Below are positions 45,300-54,729 of a stretch of DNA of 64,000 nucleotides, one piece after another. Positions within the stretch are counted from its first letter, which is position 1; every line of letters begins with the position of its first letter. The notes beneath the pieces are model-generated. The model saw only the letters and a program-made list of their open reading frames with translations. It was not told where the DNA came from and made no database searches. Made by a program: the position numbers and the translations under genes. Origin of the DNA: Pseudomonas sp. LB-090624 (GTDB lineage: Bacteria; Pseudomonadota; Gammaproteobacteria; Pseudomonadales; Pseudomonadaceae); contig NZ_QJRL01000003.1 of assembly GCF_003205205.1 (NCBI RefSeq), forward strand, positions 310,001-374,000, given 5' to 3'.

Positions 45300-46529
45300 A
45301 TGCTCAACGGCCTTTGGCTCGGCTTTTTCCTGGTGGCGGCGGTGTCCGCCATGGCCCAATGGCTGGTAGGCGGCAACGCAGGCATCTTTGCAGCGATGGT
45401 CGAGAGCATCTTCGCCATGGCCAAGCTGTCGGTCGAGGTGATGGTCCTGCTGTTCGGTACGCTGACCCTGTGGCTGGGCTTTCTCAAAATCGCCGAAAAG
45501 GCCGGTATCGTCGAATGGCTGGCCAAGGTGCTGGGCCCACTGTTTGCCCGCCTGATGCCGGAAGTGCCTTCGGGCCACCCGGCCTTGGGCCTGATCACCA
45601 TGAACTTCGCGGCCAATGGCCTGGGCCTGGACAACGCTGCCACGCCGATCGGCCTGAAGGCCATGCGCGCGCTGCAGGAGCTGAACCCCAGCAGCACCAC
45701 GGCGAGCAATGCGCAGATCCTGTTCCTGGTGCTCAACGCCTCGTCGCTGACCCTGCTGCCGGTGACCATCTTCATGTACCGCGCCCAGCAAGGCGCGCCC
45801 GACCCAACCATGGTGTTTCTGCCAATCCTGCTGGCCACCAGTGTCTCGACGCTGGTTGGCTTGCTGTCGGTTGCGGTGATGCAGCGCCTGCGCCTGTGGG
45901 ACCCGGTGGTGCTCGCCTACTTTATCCCTGGCGCCTTGCTGCTGGGTGGCTTCATGGCCTTCCTGGGCACGTTGTCGGCGGCGGCGTTGGCCAGCCTGTC
46001 ATCAATCCTGGGTAACCTTACGTTGTTTGGCGTGATCATCCTGTTCCTGGTGATCGGTGCCTTGAGGCGGGTGAAGGTGTACGAAGCCTTTGTAGAAGGC
46101 GCCAAGGAAGGCTTTGACGTAGCCAAGAACCTGCTGCCCTACCTGGTGGCGATGCTGGTGGCTGTAGGTGTGCTGCGCGCATCAGGGGCGCTGGAGTTGG
46201 CGCTGGACGGCATTCGCCATGCGGTGAACTGGATGGGCCTGGATACGCGCTTCGTCGAAGGCTTGCCGACTGCGCTGGTCAAGCCGTTTTCCGGCAGTGC
46301 GGCGCGGGCAATGCTGATCGAGACCATGCAGACGCAGGGGGTGGACAGCTTCCCGGCGCTGGTGGCGGCGACCATCCAGGGCAGTACCGAAACTACCTTC
46401 TACGTGCTGGCGGTGTACTTTGGTGCGGTGGGGATCCAGCGCGTGCGGCATGCGGTGGGTTGTGCGCTGCTGGCCGAGTTCTCGGGAGTGGTCGCGGCGA
46501 TCTTCATCTGCTACTGGTTCTTCGGCTAA
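45300..46529 (+). CDS. Membrane protein with two nucleoside-recognition (Gate) domains, SpmA/SpmB fusion
   Basis: The 409-residue protein has two similar hydrophobic halves joined near residue 220. The N-terminal half carries FAANGLGLDNAATPIGLKAM, the SpmA motif, and the C-terminal half carries PFSGSAARAMLIE and GSTETTFYVLAVYFG, the SpmB motif. It thus fuses what are two proteins in spore formers. Non-spore-forming bacteria use such proteins for unknown transport. AGGGGG lies before the ATG at 45300; the frame is open upstream without a ribosome site. Substrate is unknown. Confidence 0.87.
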   Translation: MLNGLWLGFFLVAAVSAMAQWLVGGNAGIFAAMVESIFAMAKLSVEVMVLLFGTLTLWLGFLKIAEKAGIVEWLAKVLGPLFARLMPEVPSGHPALGLITMNFAANGLGLDNAATPIGLKAMRALQELNPSSTTASNAQILFLVLNASSLTLLPVTIFMYRAQQGAPDPTMVFLPILLATSVSTLVGLLSVAVMQRLRLWDPVVLAYFIPGALLLGGFMAFLGTLSAAALASLSSILGNLTLFGVIILFLVIGALRRVKVYEAFVEGAKEGFDVAKNLLPYLVAMLVAVGVLRASGALELALDGIRHAVNWMGLDTRFVEGLPTALVKPFSGSAARAMLIETMQTQGVDSFPALVAATIQGSTETTFYVLAVYFGAVGIQRVRHAVGCALLAEFSGVVAAIFICYWFFG

Positions 46530-46574
46530 TCGCCATGATGTGACTGCACGGGTCTTGGGCCTGTGCAACCCGGT

Positions 46575-46592
46575 GGGAGGGGCAGCCCTCCC
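46575..46592. terminator. GC-rich hairpin between convergent genes
   Basis: GGGAGGG pairs with CCCTCCC around GCAG. It lies between two convergent genes and could stop either, although no T-run follows. Confidence 0.45.
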
Positions 46593-46605
46593 CGCTATCA
46601 GGAGC

Positions 46606-47223
46606 TTAGCCAGCGGGAACGCTGCTCGCCTGGGCGATGGTCCACCTCACCACCTGCCCGGTCAGCTGGTCACAGGCCTGGCCAAACCCGGCCACCACCG
46701 CTGATACCTGCTTGTCTGCCAGCGGCTGGCGGATCTCGAAGCGTTTGCTGGCAAGAATGCGCTGGGTCCGGCCCTGTACCAGCCGTGCGTCATAGCGGAT
46801 CACCACCTCTACCGCCCCGCCTGTACGGTATTCCGTCTGGAAGGCCTGCAGTTCTCCCGCCAGTTCGTAATCAGCCTGCAGGTTGCTGTCATCGGCGCTC
46901 AGGCGCTGTACCTGGCCGTCACGCTGGAAGCCGTCGAGCAGGCGGTTGCGCAGCAGTATCGGTACCGCATCGCTCCAGCGCGCGCCTTTGTAGCTGCTGA
47001 CCACATCGCCTTGGGGAATCACGGCTATCCGTGGCCCTGCCAGCACTTCGCTGGCCAAGGGCTTGTTCAGGCGCAGCGACCAGTCCAGCGGCGCTGCTGT
47101 ACGGCTGGCCTGGTTGACTGGCAGGCGGTACAGGTCGACAGGTTCGCTCTTGGGCAGGATCGAACAGGCACTGGCAAGGCTCAGCGCGGCCGCGAGGGCC
47201 AGCAGGCGCAGCGACGGTTTCAT
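46606..47223 (-). CDS. ABC transport auxiliary lipoprotein (PqiC-like) of the MCE operon
   Basis: The 205-residue protein has a lipoprotein signal (LALAAALSLASAC) and the ABC_trans_aux fold (VDLYRLPV, RIAVIPQGDVVSSY, DAVPILLRNRLLDGFQRDG). Such proteins sit in the outer membrane as partners of MCE tunnels. It overlaps the MCE gene by four bases and ends the operon. It probably completes a lipid path across the periplasm. Confidence 0.86.
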   Translation of the reverse strand: MKPSLRLLALAAALSLASACSILPKSEPVDLYRLPVNQASRTAAPLDWSLRLNKPLASEVLAGPRIAVIPQGDVVSSYKGARWSDAVPILLRNRLLDGFQRDGQVQRLSADDSNLQADYELAGELQAFQTEYRTGGAVEVVIRYDARLVQGRTQRILASKRFEIRQPLADKQVSAVVAGFGQACDQLTGQVVRWTIAQASSVPAG

Positions 47224-48158
47224 GGCTGGAACTCCTTGTTGTTGTCGCGACCGAGCAGGTAGCCGCTGGGGTCGGCTTCCAGTTGCCGGGAGATACCTTT
47301 GAGGGCGTTGAGGGTTTCGCGCAGCTCGCGAATGGCCGGGGTCAGCTGGTTCAGGCCCTGGGCGCCGTCACCGATGGCGTCGCTGTTGTCTTTGAGCAGG
47401 CTATTGATGGTGGCGGTGCTTTCGGCCAGCGATTGCATGGCCTGCTCTGCGCTGCCGATGGCTTGTTTACCCTCGGTGCCCAACAGGCCGTTGGCATTGC
47501 GCATCAGTGTCTGGGTTTCGGCCAGGGTGGCACTGGCCTGCTTGCCTACCTGCACCAGTTGCTCGATGGCCGCGGCGATGCTGCCGTGCTCGCCGGCAAA
47601 GGCGCCGGTAGTCTTGTCGAGGTTGGCCAGGGTGTTGCTGAGGTGGCCGATGTTGTCCTCGGAGAACATCTGGTTGGCGTTGTGCAGCAGCAGGTTGATG
47701 TTGGTCACCAGGTCGCTGCTGTCGTTGAGCAGGCGCGAGATGGGCGATGGCGAGGCGATGATCAGTGGCAGCTTGCCATCCTTGCCTTTCAGCTCGGGGC
47801 TTTGCGGGGTACCCCCGCTGAGCTGGATGAACGAGTTACCGGTCACCCCGGCCAGGGTCAGCTTGGCCTGGGTGTCTTCCTTCACCGGGGTATCGCCGCT
47901 CAGGCGCACACGAGCCAGTACCCGGCGCGGGTCTTTCGGGTCCAGGCGCAGGGTGGAGACGTCGCCCACCTTGATGCCGTTGTACTGCACCGGGCTACCC
48001 CGGGACAGGCCGGATACCGCCTCGTTGAACACCACTTCGTAATCCTTGAAGGCGTCGTCGACGCTGGACTTGGTCAGCCATAGGCCGAACAGCATGGCGC
48101 CGGCCACCACCAGAACGGTGACCAGGCCGATGAGAACGTGATGGGCTCGGGTTTCCAT
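47220..48158 (-). CDS. MlaD-like MCE-domain lipid transport protein
   Basis: The 312-residue protein has an N-terminal anchor (VLIGLVTVLVVAGAMLFGLW) and one MCE domain (about 38-115: SRGSPVQYNGIKVGDVSTLR, then LTLAGVTGNSFIQLSGG), followed by a long helical C-terminal part (LAESTATINSLLKDNSD). MCE proteins form hexameric rings that carry phospholipids. Length and the helical tail resemble YebT/MlaD relatives rather than short MlaD. It is third in the operon, three bases after the ATPase gene. Confidence 0.9.
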   Translation of the reverse strand: METRAHHVLIGLVTVLVVAGAMLFGLWLTKSSVDDAFKDYEVVFNEAVSGLSRGSPVQYNGIKVGDVSTLRLDPKDPRRVLARVRLSGDTPVKEDTQAKLTLAGVTGNSFIQLSGGTPQSPELKGKDGKLPLIIASPSPISRLLNDSSDLVTNINLLLHNANQMFSEDNIGHLSNTLANLDKTTGAFAGEHGSIAAAIEQLVQVGKQASATLAETQTLMRNANGLLGTEGKQAIGSAEQAMQSLAESTATINSLLKDNSDAIGDGAQGLNQLTPAIRELRETLNALKGISRQLEADPSGYLLGRDNNKEFQP

Positions 48159-48161
48159 TGT

Positions 48162-48953
48162 TCAGCGCTCCTGCCCGATGCGTGTGGCGGCCTGTTCGGC
48201 AGCGCGCCCGCGTGGGCCGTGAAAGTATTCTTGGATCCAGGCGTCGTTGGTCTGCTCGACCTCGGCCAGGGGGCCGGCCACCAGGACCTTTTTCTGCGAC
48301 AGCACGGCGATGCGGTCGGTGATGGTGTACAAGGTGTCCAGGTCGTGGGTGATCAGGAACACCGACAGGCCCAGGGCGTCACGCAGGGTCAGGATCAGCT
48401 GGTCGAACGCGGCGGCACCGATCGGGTCCAGGCCTGCAGTCGGCTCGTCGAGGAACAGGATGTCCGGGTCCAGGGCGAGTGCGCGCGCCAGCGCGGCGCG
48501 CTTGATCATGCCTCCTGACAGCGAGGCCGGGTATTTGTCGGCGGCTGAGATCGGTAGCCCGGCGAGTGCCAGCTTTACCCCAGCCAGGTGTTCGGCGTCG
48601 GCACGGCACAAGCCGGCGTGCTCGATCAGCGGCAGGGCCACGTTTTCGGTGACGGTCAGGGAAGAGAACAGCGCGCCCTTCTGGAACAGTACGCCAAAGC
48701 GCCGCTCGACCAGCGAGCGCTGCTCTTCGCGCAGGCCGGCCAGGTCCTGGCCCAATACCGTGATTTGCCCTTCGTTGGGCCGGCGCAGGCCGATGATGCT
48801 GCGCAACAGCACCGACTTGCCGCTACCCGAGCCGCCCACCACAGCGAGAATCTCGCCGCGGTACAAGTCCAGGTCGAGGTTTTCATGCACCACCTGGCGG
48901 CCGAAGCGGTTGCAGATGCCGCGGGCTTCGATCACGCGTTCTTCACCACTCAC
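48162..48953 (-). CDS. ABC transporter ATPase of the MCE system (MlaF-like)
   Basis: The 263-residue ATPase has Walker A GGSGSGKSV, the MlaF-type signature LSGGMIKR, and Walker B ILFLDEPTAGLDP. It energises lipid transport with the permease that precedes it. Its start overlaps the permease end by four bases. It is not the metal or amino acid type, judging by the LSGGM signature. Confidence 0.92.
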   Translation of the reverse strand: MSGEERVIEARGICNRFGRQVVHENLDLDLYRGEILAVVGGSGSGKSVLLRSIIGLRRPNEGQITVLGQDLAGLREEQRSLVERRFGVLFQKGALFSSLTVTENVALPLIEHAGLCRADAEHLAGVKLALAGLPISAADKYPASLSGGMIKRAALARALALDPDILFLDEPTAGLDPIGAAAFDQLILTLRDALGLSVFLITHDLDTLYTITDRIAVLSQKKVLVAGPLAEVEQTNDAWIQEYFHGPRGRAAEQAATRIGQER

Positions 48954-50083
48954 CAGCCCATCTCCATGCAGAACAGGGCAGCCACCGCATCCAGCACGAT
49001 GACCACGAATATCGACTGCACCACTGCCGAGGTGGTGTGCGCCCCCACCGATTCGGCACTGCCGCTGACCTTGAAGCCTTCAAGGCAGCCGATGGCGGCG
49101 ATAAGGAAGGCAAAGAACGGTGCCTTGGCCAAGCCCACCAGGAAGTGCTGTACACCGATGTCGCTTTGCAGCAGCGACAGGAACATGGCCGGCGAGATAT
49201 CCAGCGTCAGGGCGCACACCACCGCACCGCCAACGATGCCGCAGATCATTGCGACAAAGGTGAGCAACGGCAGCGAAATGAGCAGGGCCAGAACCCGGGG
49301 AACCACCAGCAGTTCCATGGGGTTGAGGCCCAGGGTGCGGATGGCGTCGATTTCTTCGTTGGCCTTCATCGAGCCGATCTGTGCGGTAAAGGCGCTGGCA
49401 GTGCGGCCGGCCATGAGAATGGCGGTCAGCAGCACGGCGAATTCGCGCAGGAACGAAAATGCCACCAGGTCGACGGTGAAAATGGTCGCGCCGAAGTCGG
49501 CCAGCACCGTAGCCCCCAGAAACGCCACCACTGCGCCCACCAGGAAGGTCAGCAAGGCGACGATAGGTGCCGCATCCAGGCCGGTCTGTTCGATGTGCGC
49601 CACTACTGGGGTGATGCGCCAACGATGGGGCTGGATGGCCCGGCGCAGCAAGGTTTCGAGGATTACACCGATGAAGCCGAGCAGTTGCATGCTGTCTTGC
49701 CACAGTGTGCCGACGGCGCAACCGATGCGCTCCAGCAGCAACAGCAGCACGTTGCGCTCGGGCTCCTTGACCGGAATGCAGTAGTCCTGGACCGAGCAGT
49801 AGACGTTCTTCAGCAGCGCGCGGCTGGCTTCGGGCAGTTCTTGGGTGCAGCGTGACAGGCGCTCGGAGCCGAGCAGTTCGGCCAGAAGCGAAGCGCCGGC
49901 GGTATCCAGGCGGCCCAGTTGGCTTAGGTCGGCGACGGTGTCGGCAGTGTACTGCGAACGTAGCTGCTCGCTCTCGCGCTTGAGGCTGGCGTAGTGCGCC
50001 AGGGTCCAGTCACCGGTGATGCGCAGGCAAGCCGGATGGCTGCTGGTGTCCAGGGTGGCGCTGGGGATGGTCACAGGCTCCAT
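48950..50083 (-). CDS. MlaE-like ABC permease with N-terminal STAS domain
   Basis: The 377-residue protein fuses a STAS-like domain (about residues 15-105: RITGDWTLAHYASLKRESEQ, LGRLDTAGASLLAELLG) to an MlaE-type permease (IVALLTFLVGAVVAFLGATV, the EIDAIRTLGLNPMELLVVPR loop). In E. coli the STAS part is the separate MlaB. It is the first gene of a four-gene operon read leftwards. No MlaC gene is present here. Confidence 0.92.
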   Translation of the reverse strand: MEPVTIPSATLDTSSHPACLRITGDWTLAHYASLKRESEQLRSQYTADTVADLSQLGRLDTAGASLLAELLGSERLSRCTQELPEASRALLKNVYCSVQDYCIPVKEPERNVLLLLLERIGCAVGTLWQDSMQLLGFIGVILETLLRRAIQPHRWRITPVVAHIEQTGLDAAPIVALLTFLVGAVVAFLGATVLADFGATIFTVDLVAFSFLREFAVLLTAILMAGRTASAFTAQIGSMKANEEIDAIRTLGLNPMELLVVPRVLALLISLPLLTFVAMICGIVGGAVVCALTLDISPAMFLSLLQSDIGVQHFLVGLAKAPFFAFLIAAIGCLEGFKVSGSAESVGAHTTSAVVQSIFVVIVLDAVAALFCMEMGW

Positions 50084-50172
50084 GCATTTGACTCGGCGCT
50101 AAGGCTTAGGGGCTGATCATAGCGCAGTGGGCATGGGCTGTTTGGTGATTATGTGCTGTGTCTAGGGGCTTC

Positions 50173-50189
50173 GGGGCGCAAAGCGCCCC
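50173..50189 (-). terminator. Hairpin after the DUF5924 gene
   Basis: GGGGCGC and GCGCCCC pair perfectly around AAA, just beyond the minus-strand stop at 50196. There is no clear T-run. Confidence 0.55.
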
Positions 50190-50195
50190 TGTCAA

Positions 50196-51218
50196 TTACT
50201 GCGCCGGGGCATCATCGACCACTTTGAAGCGCAGCACGCCAATCACCTGCCCATCCTCGGTCAGTACCCGCACCTGCCACTTGCCCACCGGGTTTGGCGG
50301 GAAGTTCTGCTTGTGGGTCCAGGCGCGGTAGCCCTCTTTGCGCCCACCGTGGATGTCCAGGGCAATGCGGTCGACCTCCTGGCCGTCCTTCTGCCAGACA
50401 TGGTAGATCCGCTCGTTCAGGCCGCGTGGCGCGTTGATCGCGGTGTAGGCGTACAAGCCGCTGCTGCGGATGCGACTGGCAGCAATTTCGTCCAGCGAAT
50501 CGCCCGGCTGGCGGTTAAGCACCTCGGTACTTACCGCCACCTCGGTCATCCACAGGGTTGCCGGCGGCACCCAGGAGCGCAGCAGCCAGCCACCGGCCCC
50601 GACCGACAGGGTAACCAGCACCAGCGCCACGCCCCGGCGCCAGGTATTGATCGGGAAGCTGCTGGCCAGGCTGGGGAACGACAGGGCCATGGCCGCGATC
50701 AGCGCCAGCTTGAAGCTTTGCGCGGTGGTCAGGTGGAGGATGATCGGCAGCGCGGTCAGCAGTGCTGCGAACAGGGTCAGGGTGTGCAGCGCCAGGAACA
50801 GCCAGCGCCGTGGTGCCAGCCATTTGTAGTAAAGCGGGTCGGTGATGGAAATCAGACCGGCGGCACCGAGCAGGCCGGTAAACACCAGCTGGCCGCTGTT
50901 CCAGGTGGTGGTGATGAAGAAGAACGGCAGCACGAAGAACAGCGTTTCCTGGTGGATCATCTGCGTTGCGTAGCGCAGCAGCGGTTGCGGGATTTCGCGG
51001 TTGAAGGTACGTGCGAAGAGGCCGGTGAGGGTGTTCTCCAACATCAGCCAGACCCAACTGACCAGCATCAGCACGGCTACCCAACTGGCCAGGCCGGCCT
51101 GGCGGTCGACCAGGATGAAGCTGCCGATACCGGAGAGGAAACCGCCGAGCGCGATGATGCCGGGGTAGCGTTTGAGCAGTTCGATGATGCGCTGGACGAT
51201 ATGGGGAATTTGGGGCAT
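50196..51218 (-). CDS. DUF5924/DUF2914 membrane protein
   Basis: The 340-residue protein has about seven hydrophobic helices in its first 230 residues (DUF5924-like: YPGIIALGGFLSGIGSFILV) and then a soluble domain of the DUF2914 kind (IYHVWQKDGQEVDRIALDI, GGRKEGYRAWTHK, GKWQVRVLTEDGQVIG). The latter is an Ig-like fold often seen in envelope proteins. Function is unknown. A REP-like element lies upstream of it. Confidence 0.82.
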   Translation of the reverse strand: MPQIPHIVQRIIELLKRYPGIIALGGFLSGIGSFILVDRQAGLASWVAVLMLVSWVWLMLENTLTGLFARTFNREIPQPLLRYATQMIHQETLFFVLPFFFITTTWNSGQLVFTGLLGAAGLISITDPLYYKWLAPRRWLFLALHTLTLFAALLTALPIILHLTTAQSFKLALIAAMALSFPSLASSFPINTWRRGVALVLVTLSVGAGGWLLRSWVPPATLWMTEVAVSTEVLNRQPGDSLDEIAASRIRSSGLYAYTAINAPRGLNERIYHVWQKDGQEVDRIALDIHGGRKEGYRAWTHKQNFPPNPVGKWQVRVLTEDGQVIGVLRFKVVDDAPAQ

Positions 51219-51300
51219 TGGGGGCTACAACAGAAAGGATGAGATGGCGGTGCTGGCCTCTACGCAGGCATGCCTTCTGCCACAGGGCTCAGCGATGATG

Positions 51301-51338
51301 CGGCCTTTATGGGCGTGGACGTGCCTGCGAAAAGGCCG
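51301..51338. repeat. Degenerate REP palindrome
   Basis: The ends CGGCCTTT and AAAGGCCG form an eight-base inverted repeat, and on the minus strand it reads CCGGCCTTTTCGCAGG, like the REP consensus. It lies between two tandem minus-strand genes. Confidence 0.6.
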
Positions 51339-51363
51339 GTACTGGCAAAAGGATACCGCCGAT

Positions 51364-52770
51364 TCACCGCTGCCGTGTAGCACCACTCGGCCGCTGCGGG
51401 CCATGCCGCCGCCAACGCAGCATCCCCGCCGCCAGAATCAGCCCCGCCAGCAAGGCCACCAGCCCGTACAGTTCGTCATAGCCGAGCAATGGTTTCTCGA
51501 TCCGTACATACCCCTCCTCCTTGAGCAGTTCCTTCAACGCCTGATTGGCCTGCTCCAGGCTGACCTGGCGCAGCTTGCGTACCGGGTTGGTAAAGCGCCC
51601 ATCGGTGTAGTCGTTCAGCGCGCCCCAGTAGTAGTCGGCCAAGGCGCTATTGCCCTGGGTACTCCAGCTTTCCTTGGCAACGCTGGCATCCTTGATGCGA
51701 GCGAATGTATCCGGATCGAGGCCTTCCTTGCGCAGATGATCGAACAACGCCTGCATTGCCGAGACGGCCTTGTCTATGTCATCGCGCTCCAGGTCGGCAT
51801 TGAGGCTGAGCAGGCCGGTATCGCCAAAGCTTTCACGTTGCACCGAGGGTCCGTAGGACAAGCCATTGCGCAGGCGCAGCTGGTCGTACAGTGCCCAGTC
51901 CAGGTAGCGTGACAGCAGGTCGAGGGTGGCTTGGTGGTCGTTGTCCAGCACCGGTTCGATGAACAGCCAGTGCAGTTTGACGCTGTCACCCAGCCAGCCG
52001 CGGGTCAGGTCACGGCGCTGCTCGGCCTGCTGCGTGATGCTCTCCAGGCTGCGTCGCTCTTCAGGTTCGGTGGCAGGCAGCTCACCAAAGGTGCGCTCCA
52101 GATAAGCCGGCAGCAGGCGGTCGAGACCACCGACCATGATCAGGGTCATGTTGTTGGCCGCATACCAGTGATCACGCAGTGTCTGCACTTGCTCCAGAGT
52201 CATGTCGTCGATGTTGGAGCGTTCCGGGCACTTAAGGCCCAGCTCGGTCGCCAGCTGGTCGCTGGCCGGGTGGCCGATGTCCTGGCGGTCCAGCCAGCGC
52301 TGCAGGTGGCCATAGTGGCCGCCATCTTCGCGTTCGATGATGCGCTTGGCGGTGGCCAGCGCCTTGGCGTCGATGCGGGTGTCACGGACAATCGCCAGCA
52401 AAAGGTCGAGCACTTTGCGCTGGTTGCGCGCCGGGGCCTCGATGACAAAGGTGGTGTCGGCGCTGCTGGTATAGGCGTTCCATTCGCCGCCAAGCGCTTG
52501 CAGGCGTTCTTCCAGGCCACCCTCGCCAGTTTCGTCGATGCCGCTGAACAGTAGGTGCTCGAGCAAATGTGGCAGCTCTTTCTGCTCGCAATCGAAGTCG
52601 TCCAGGCCGACCCCAACCACCAGGCGAATCGCCACATGGTCACGCTCATAGCCGTCTTTCAGGATCACCTGCAGCCCGTTGGGCAATAGGTAACCCTCAA
52701 CCCGCGAGCGGTCGAGGGCCAATGAGGACAGGCTGCAGATCAGCAGGCAAACGAACATCAGGCAACGCAT
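51364..52770 (-). CDS. M16-family zinc peptidase (insulinase-like)
   Basis: The 468-residue protein has a signal peptide (LMFVCLLICSLSSLA), the inverted zinc motif HLLEH at residues 68-72 (PHLLEHLLFSG), a second M16 domain (from about 200) and a C-terminal helix (LYGLVALLAGLILAAGMLRW). It is probably anchored in the inner membrane with the catalytic part in the periplasm. M16B enzymes often come as pairs of an active and an inactive subunit; no partner is adjacent. Substrate is unknown. Confidence 0.88.
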   Translation of the reverse strand: MRCLMFVCLLICSLSSLALDRSRVEGYLLPNGLQVILKDGYERDHVAIRLVVGVGLDDFDCEQKELPHLLEHLLFSGIDETGEGGLEERLQALGGEWNAYTSSADTTFVIEAPARNQRKVLDLLLAIVRDTRIDAKALATAKRIIEREDGGHYGHLQRWLDRQDIGHPASDQLATELGLKCPERSNIDDMTLEQVQTLRDHWYAANNMTLIMVGGLDRLLPAYLERTFGELPATEPEERRSLESITQQAEQRRDLTRGWLGDSVKLHWLFIEPVLDNDHQATLDLLSRYLDWALYDQLRLRNGLSYGPSVQRESFGDTGLLSLNADLERDDIDKAVSAMQALFDHLRKEGLDPDTFARIKDASVAKESWSTQGNSALADYYWGALNDYTDGRFTNPVRKLRQVSLEQANQALKELLKEEGYVRIEKPLLGYDELYGLVALLAGLILAAGMLRWRRHGPQRPSGATRQR

Positions 52771-52800
52771 TGGCGAGCAAGGGTCCTTAGCTAGGCAAAA

Positions 52801-54459
52801 TCACGGCTGGCGGGCTTCATCCGGCACGCTGTCGAGCATCAGCCCGCCGGTGTCCGAGCCGCCCAGTACCACATAGGCACTGCTACAGAACAAAGAGTTC
52901 AACCGTTTCATGTCGGCGATGAGCTCCAAGTGTAGCGAACTGGTTTCGATACTTTGCACTACCTTACGCTGCAGGCGGCTGACGTGGGCGTGCGCCAGGC
53001 GTCGTTCCTGGGCGCGAAAGCGGCGCTTTTCCCGCAGCAGCAGGCGGGCGCTTTCCGGGTCGGCGCTGAGGAATACCGACAGCCCCAGGCGCAGGTTGGC
53101 CAGCAATTGTTCCTGCAGGCCGGTCAGTTCTTCCAGGCCGACCTGGGAAAACTCCCTGCGCTGGCTGGTTTTCTGCTGCTGGACCTTGCGCAGCATGCGT
53201 TCGATCAGGTCGCAGGCCAGCTTGAGGTTGATTGCCAGCTCGATGATTTCGGCCCAGCGGCGGTTGTCCTGTTCACCGAGGTCCTCACGGGACATCTGCG
53301 CCAAGTAGAGTTTGATCGCGCTGTACAAGGCATCGGCGTCTTCGCCCAAGGCGCGAACCTGCTGTGGCAGGGCGGTCTGGGTACCCCGCAGGGCTCCGAG
53401 CATGGCTTCGAGCAGGCTGTCGACGATATCGCCCAGGCGCAGGGTTTCGCGGGCGGCATTGGCAAGGGCCAGGCTGGGGGTCTGCAGGGCCGAGGCATCG
53501 AGGTGGCGCGCCCGGACTTGGCCGTTGCCGGCTTCCCGCTCGGGCAGCAGGCTGTTGCACAGCCGTCCCATGGGTTTCACCGTGGGTAGCATCAGCAAGC
53601 AGCGCAGGGTGTTGTAGAGCAGGTGGAAGCCGATAACCAGCTCCTGCGGGCTGAAGCTCAGCGAGTCCATCCACTCCACCAGCGGGTGCAGTACCGGAAT
53701 GATCAGCACCAGGCCGATCAACTTGTACAGCAGGCTGCCCAAGGCCACCCGGCGCCCGGCGGCGTTCTGCATGCTGGTGCTGATGAACGCAAGTAGGCCG
53801 CTGCCGATGTTGGCCCCGACCACCAGGCCGATCGCCACCGGCAGGCTGATCAGTTCGGCACCGGCCAGGGTTGCGGTAAGCAGCACGGCGGCCAGGCTGG
53901 AATAGGAAATCATGGCGAACATCGCCCCGACCAGTGCGTCGAGCATGATGTCGCCGGTCAGCGAGGCGAACAGCACTTTCACGCCCTGGGCGTGAGTGAT
54001 CGGCGCAGCTGACTGCACGATCAGCTCCAGTGCCAGAATGATCAGCCCCAGTCCTATCCCTACCCGGCCCAGTTGGCCGGCCCTCGTCTGCTTGCGAGAG
54101 AGAAAGAAGATCACACCGAGGAAAATCAACAACGGCGACAGCCACGACAAGTCGAAGGTCAGTACCCTGGCCATGAGCGCTGTACCCACGTCGGCACCGA
54201 GCATGATTGCCAGCGCCGGGGTCATGGCCATCAGGCCCTGGCCAACGAATGACGTGACCAGCATGGCAGTAGCGTTGCTGCTCTGAACCATGGCGGTGAC
54301 CAGAATACCGGCGATGAATGCCAGCGGGCGCTTGTTCATGTTCTGGCTGATGATGCGGCGCAGGTCGGAACCGAATACCCGAAGGATGCCGGTACGCACG
54401 ATATGGGTGCCCCAGACCAGAAGCGTCACGGCCGAGAGCAGGTTGAGCAGGGTCAGCAT
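52801..54459 (-). CDS. Na/Pi cotransporter II-family protein (YjbB-like)
   Basis: The 552-residue protein has two NptA-type hydrophobic repeats with QSSNATAMLVTSFVGQGLM and GANIGSGLLAF (QSS motif and its partner), then a long C-terminal cytoplasmic domain of the PhoU-like kind (about 340-530). In E. coli YjbB exports phosphate. The gene is monocistronic by position, with 30 bases to the M16 gene downstream on the same strand, so the two may be linked. Confidence 0.88.
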   Translation of the reverse strand: MLTLLNLLSAVTLLVWGTHIVRTGILRVFGSDLRRIISQNMNKRPLAFIAGILVTAMVQSSNATAMLVTSFVGQGLMAMTPALAIMLGADVGTALMARVLTFDLSWLSPLLIFLGVIFFLSRKQTRAGQLGRVGIGLGLIILALELIVQSAAPITHAQGVKVLFASLTGDIMLDALVGAMFAMISYSSLAAVLLTATLAGAELISLPVAIGLVVGANIGSGLLAFISTSMQNAAGRRVALGSLLYKLIGLVLIIPVLHPLVEWMDSLSFSPQELVIGFHLLYNTLRCLLMLPTVKPMGRLCNSLLPEREAGNGQVRARHLDASALQTPSLALANAARETLRLGDIVDSLLEAMLGALRGTQTALPQQVRALGEDADALYSAIKLYLAQMSREDLGEQDNRRWAEIIELAINLKLACDLIERMLRKVQQQKTSQRREFSQVGLEELTGLQEQLLANLRLGLSVFLSADPESARLLLREKRRFRAQERRLAHAHVSRLQRKVVQSIETSSLHLELIADMKRLNSLFCSSAYVVLGGSDTGGLMLDSVPDEARQP

Positions 54460-54684
54460 GGCGAAGGCCCCCTGTTGTACAGGCCCAGCGGGCCAAGGGA
54501 AGAAGCGTGAGCGTTTGAATAATTTTCAGTGCTCACTCAAAGCTTTAGTTGTTTTGCGCAGCTGTCGCCAGCTTCGCATGGCGGTCATTTATTTGAAACA
54601 CATGGGAGATGAATGTTGCCTGTGCGTGCCACGTCGCGGGCAAGTCCGCTCCCTACCGCGGCCGAGCACTGACATGGAGGCATG

Positions 54685-54708
54685 AAAAAGGGCCCCGAAG
54701 GGCCCTTT
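54685..54708 (-). terminator. Rho-independent terminator of terC
   Basis: AAAGGGCCC and GGGCCCTTT pair around CGAA. Read on the minus strand, it ends with a run of five T residues, so it terminates the TerC gene. Confidence 0.85.
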
Positions 54709-54729
54709 CCTGTCCTGCACTTCCTGATC

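Noticed and set aside
43767..45791. Minus-strand open frame across gltP and the next gene (674 residues)
   Set aside because: It spans two real genes and their terminator and is rich in Gln, His, Asp and Gly, typical of shadow frames. There is no ribosome site.
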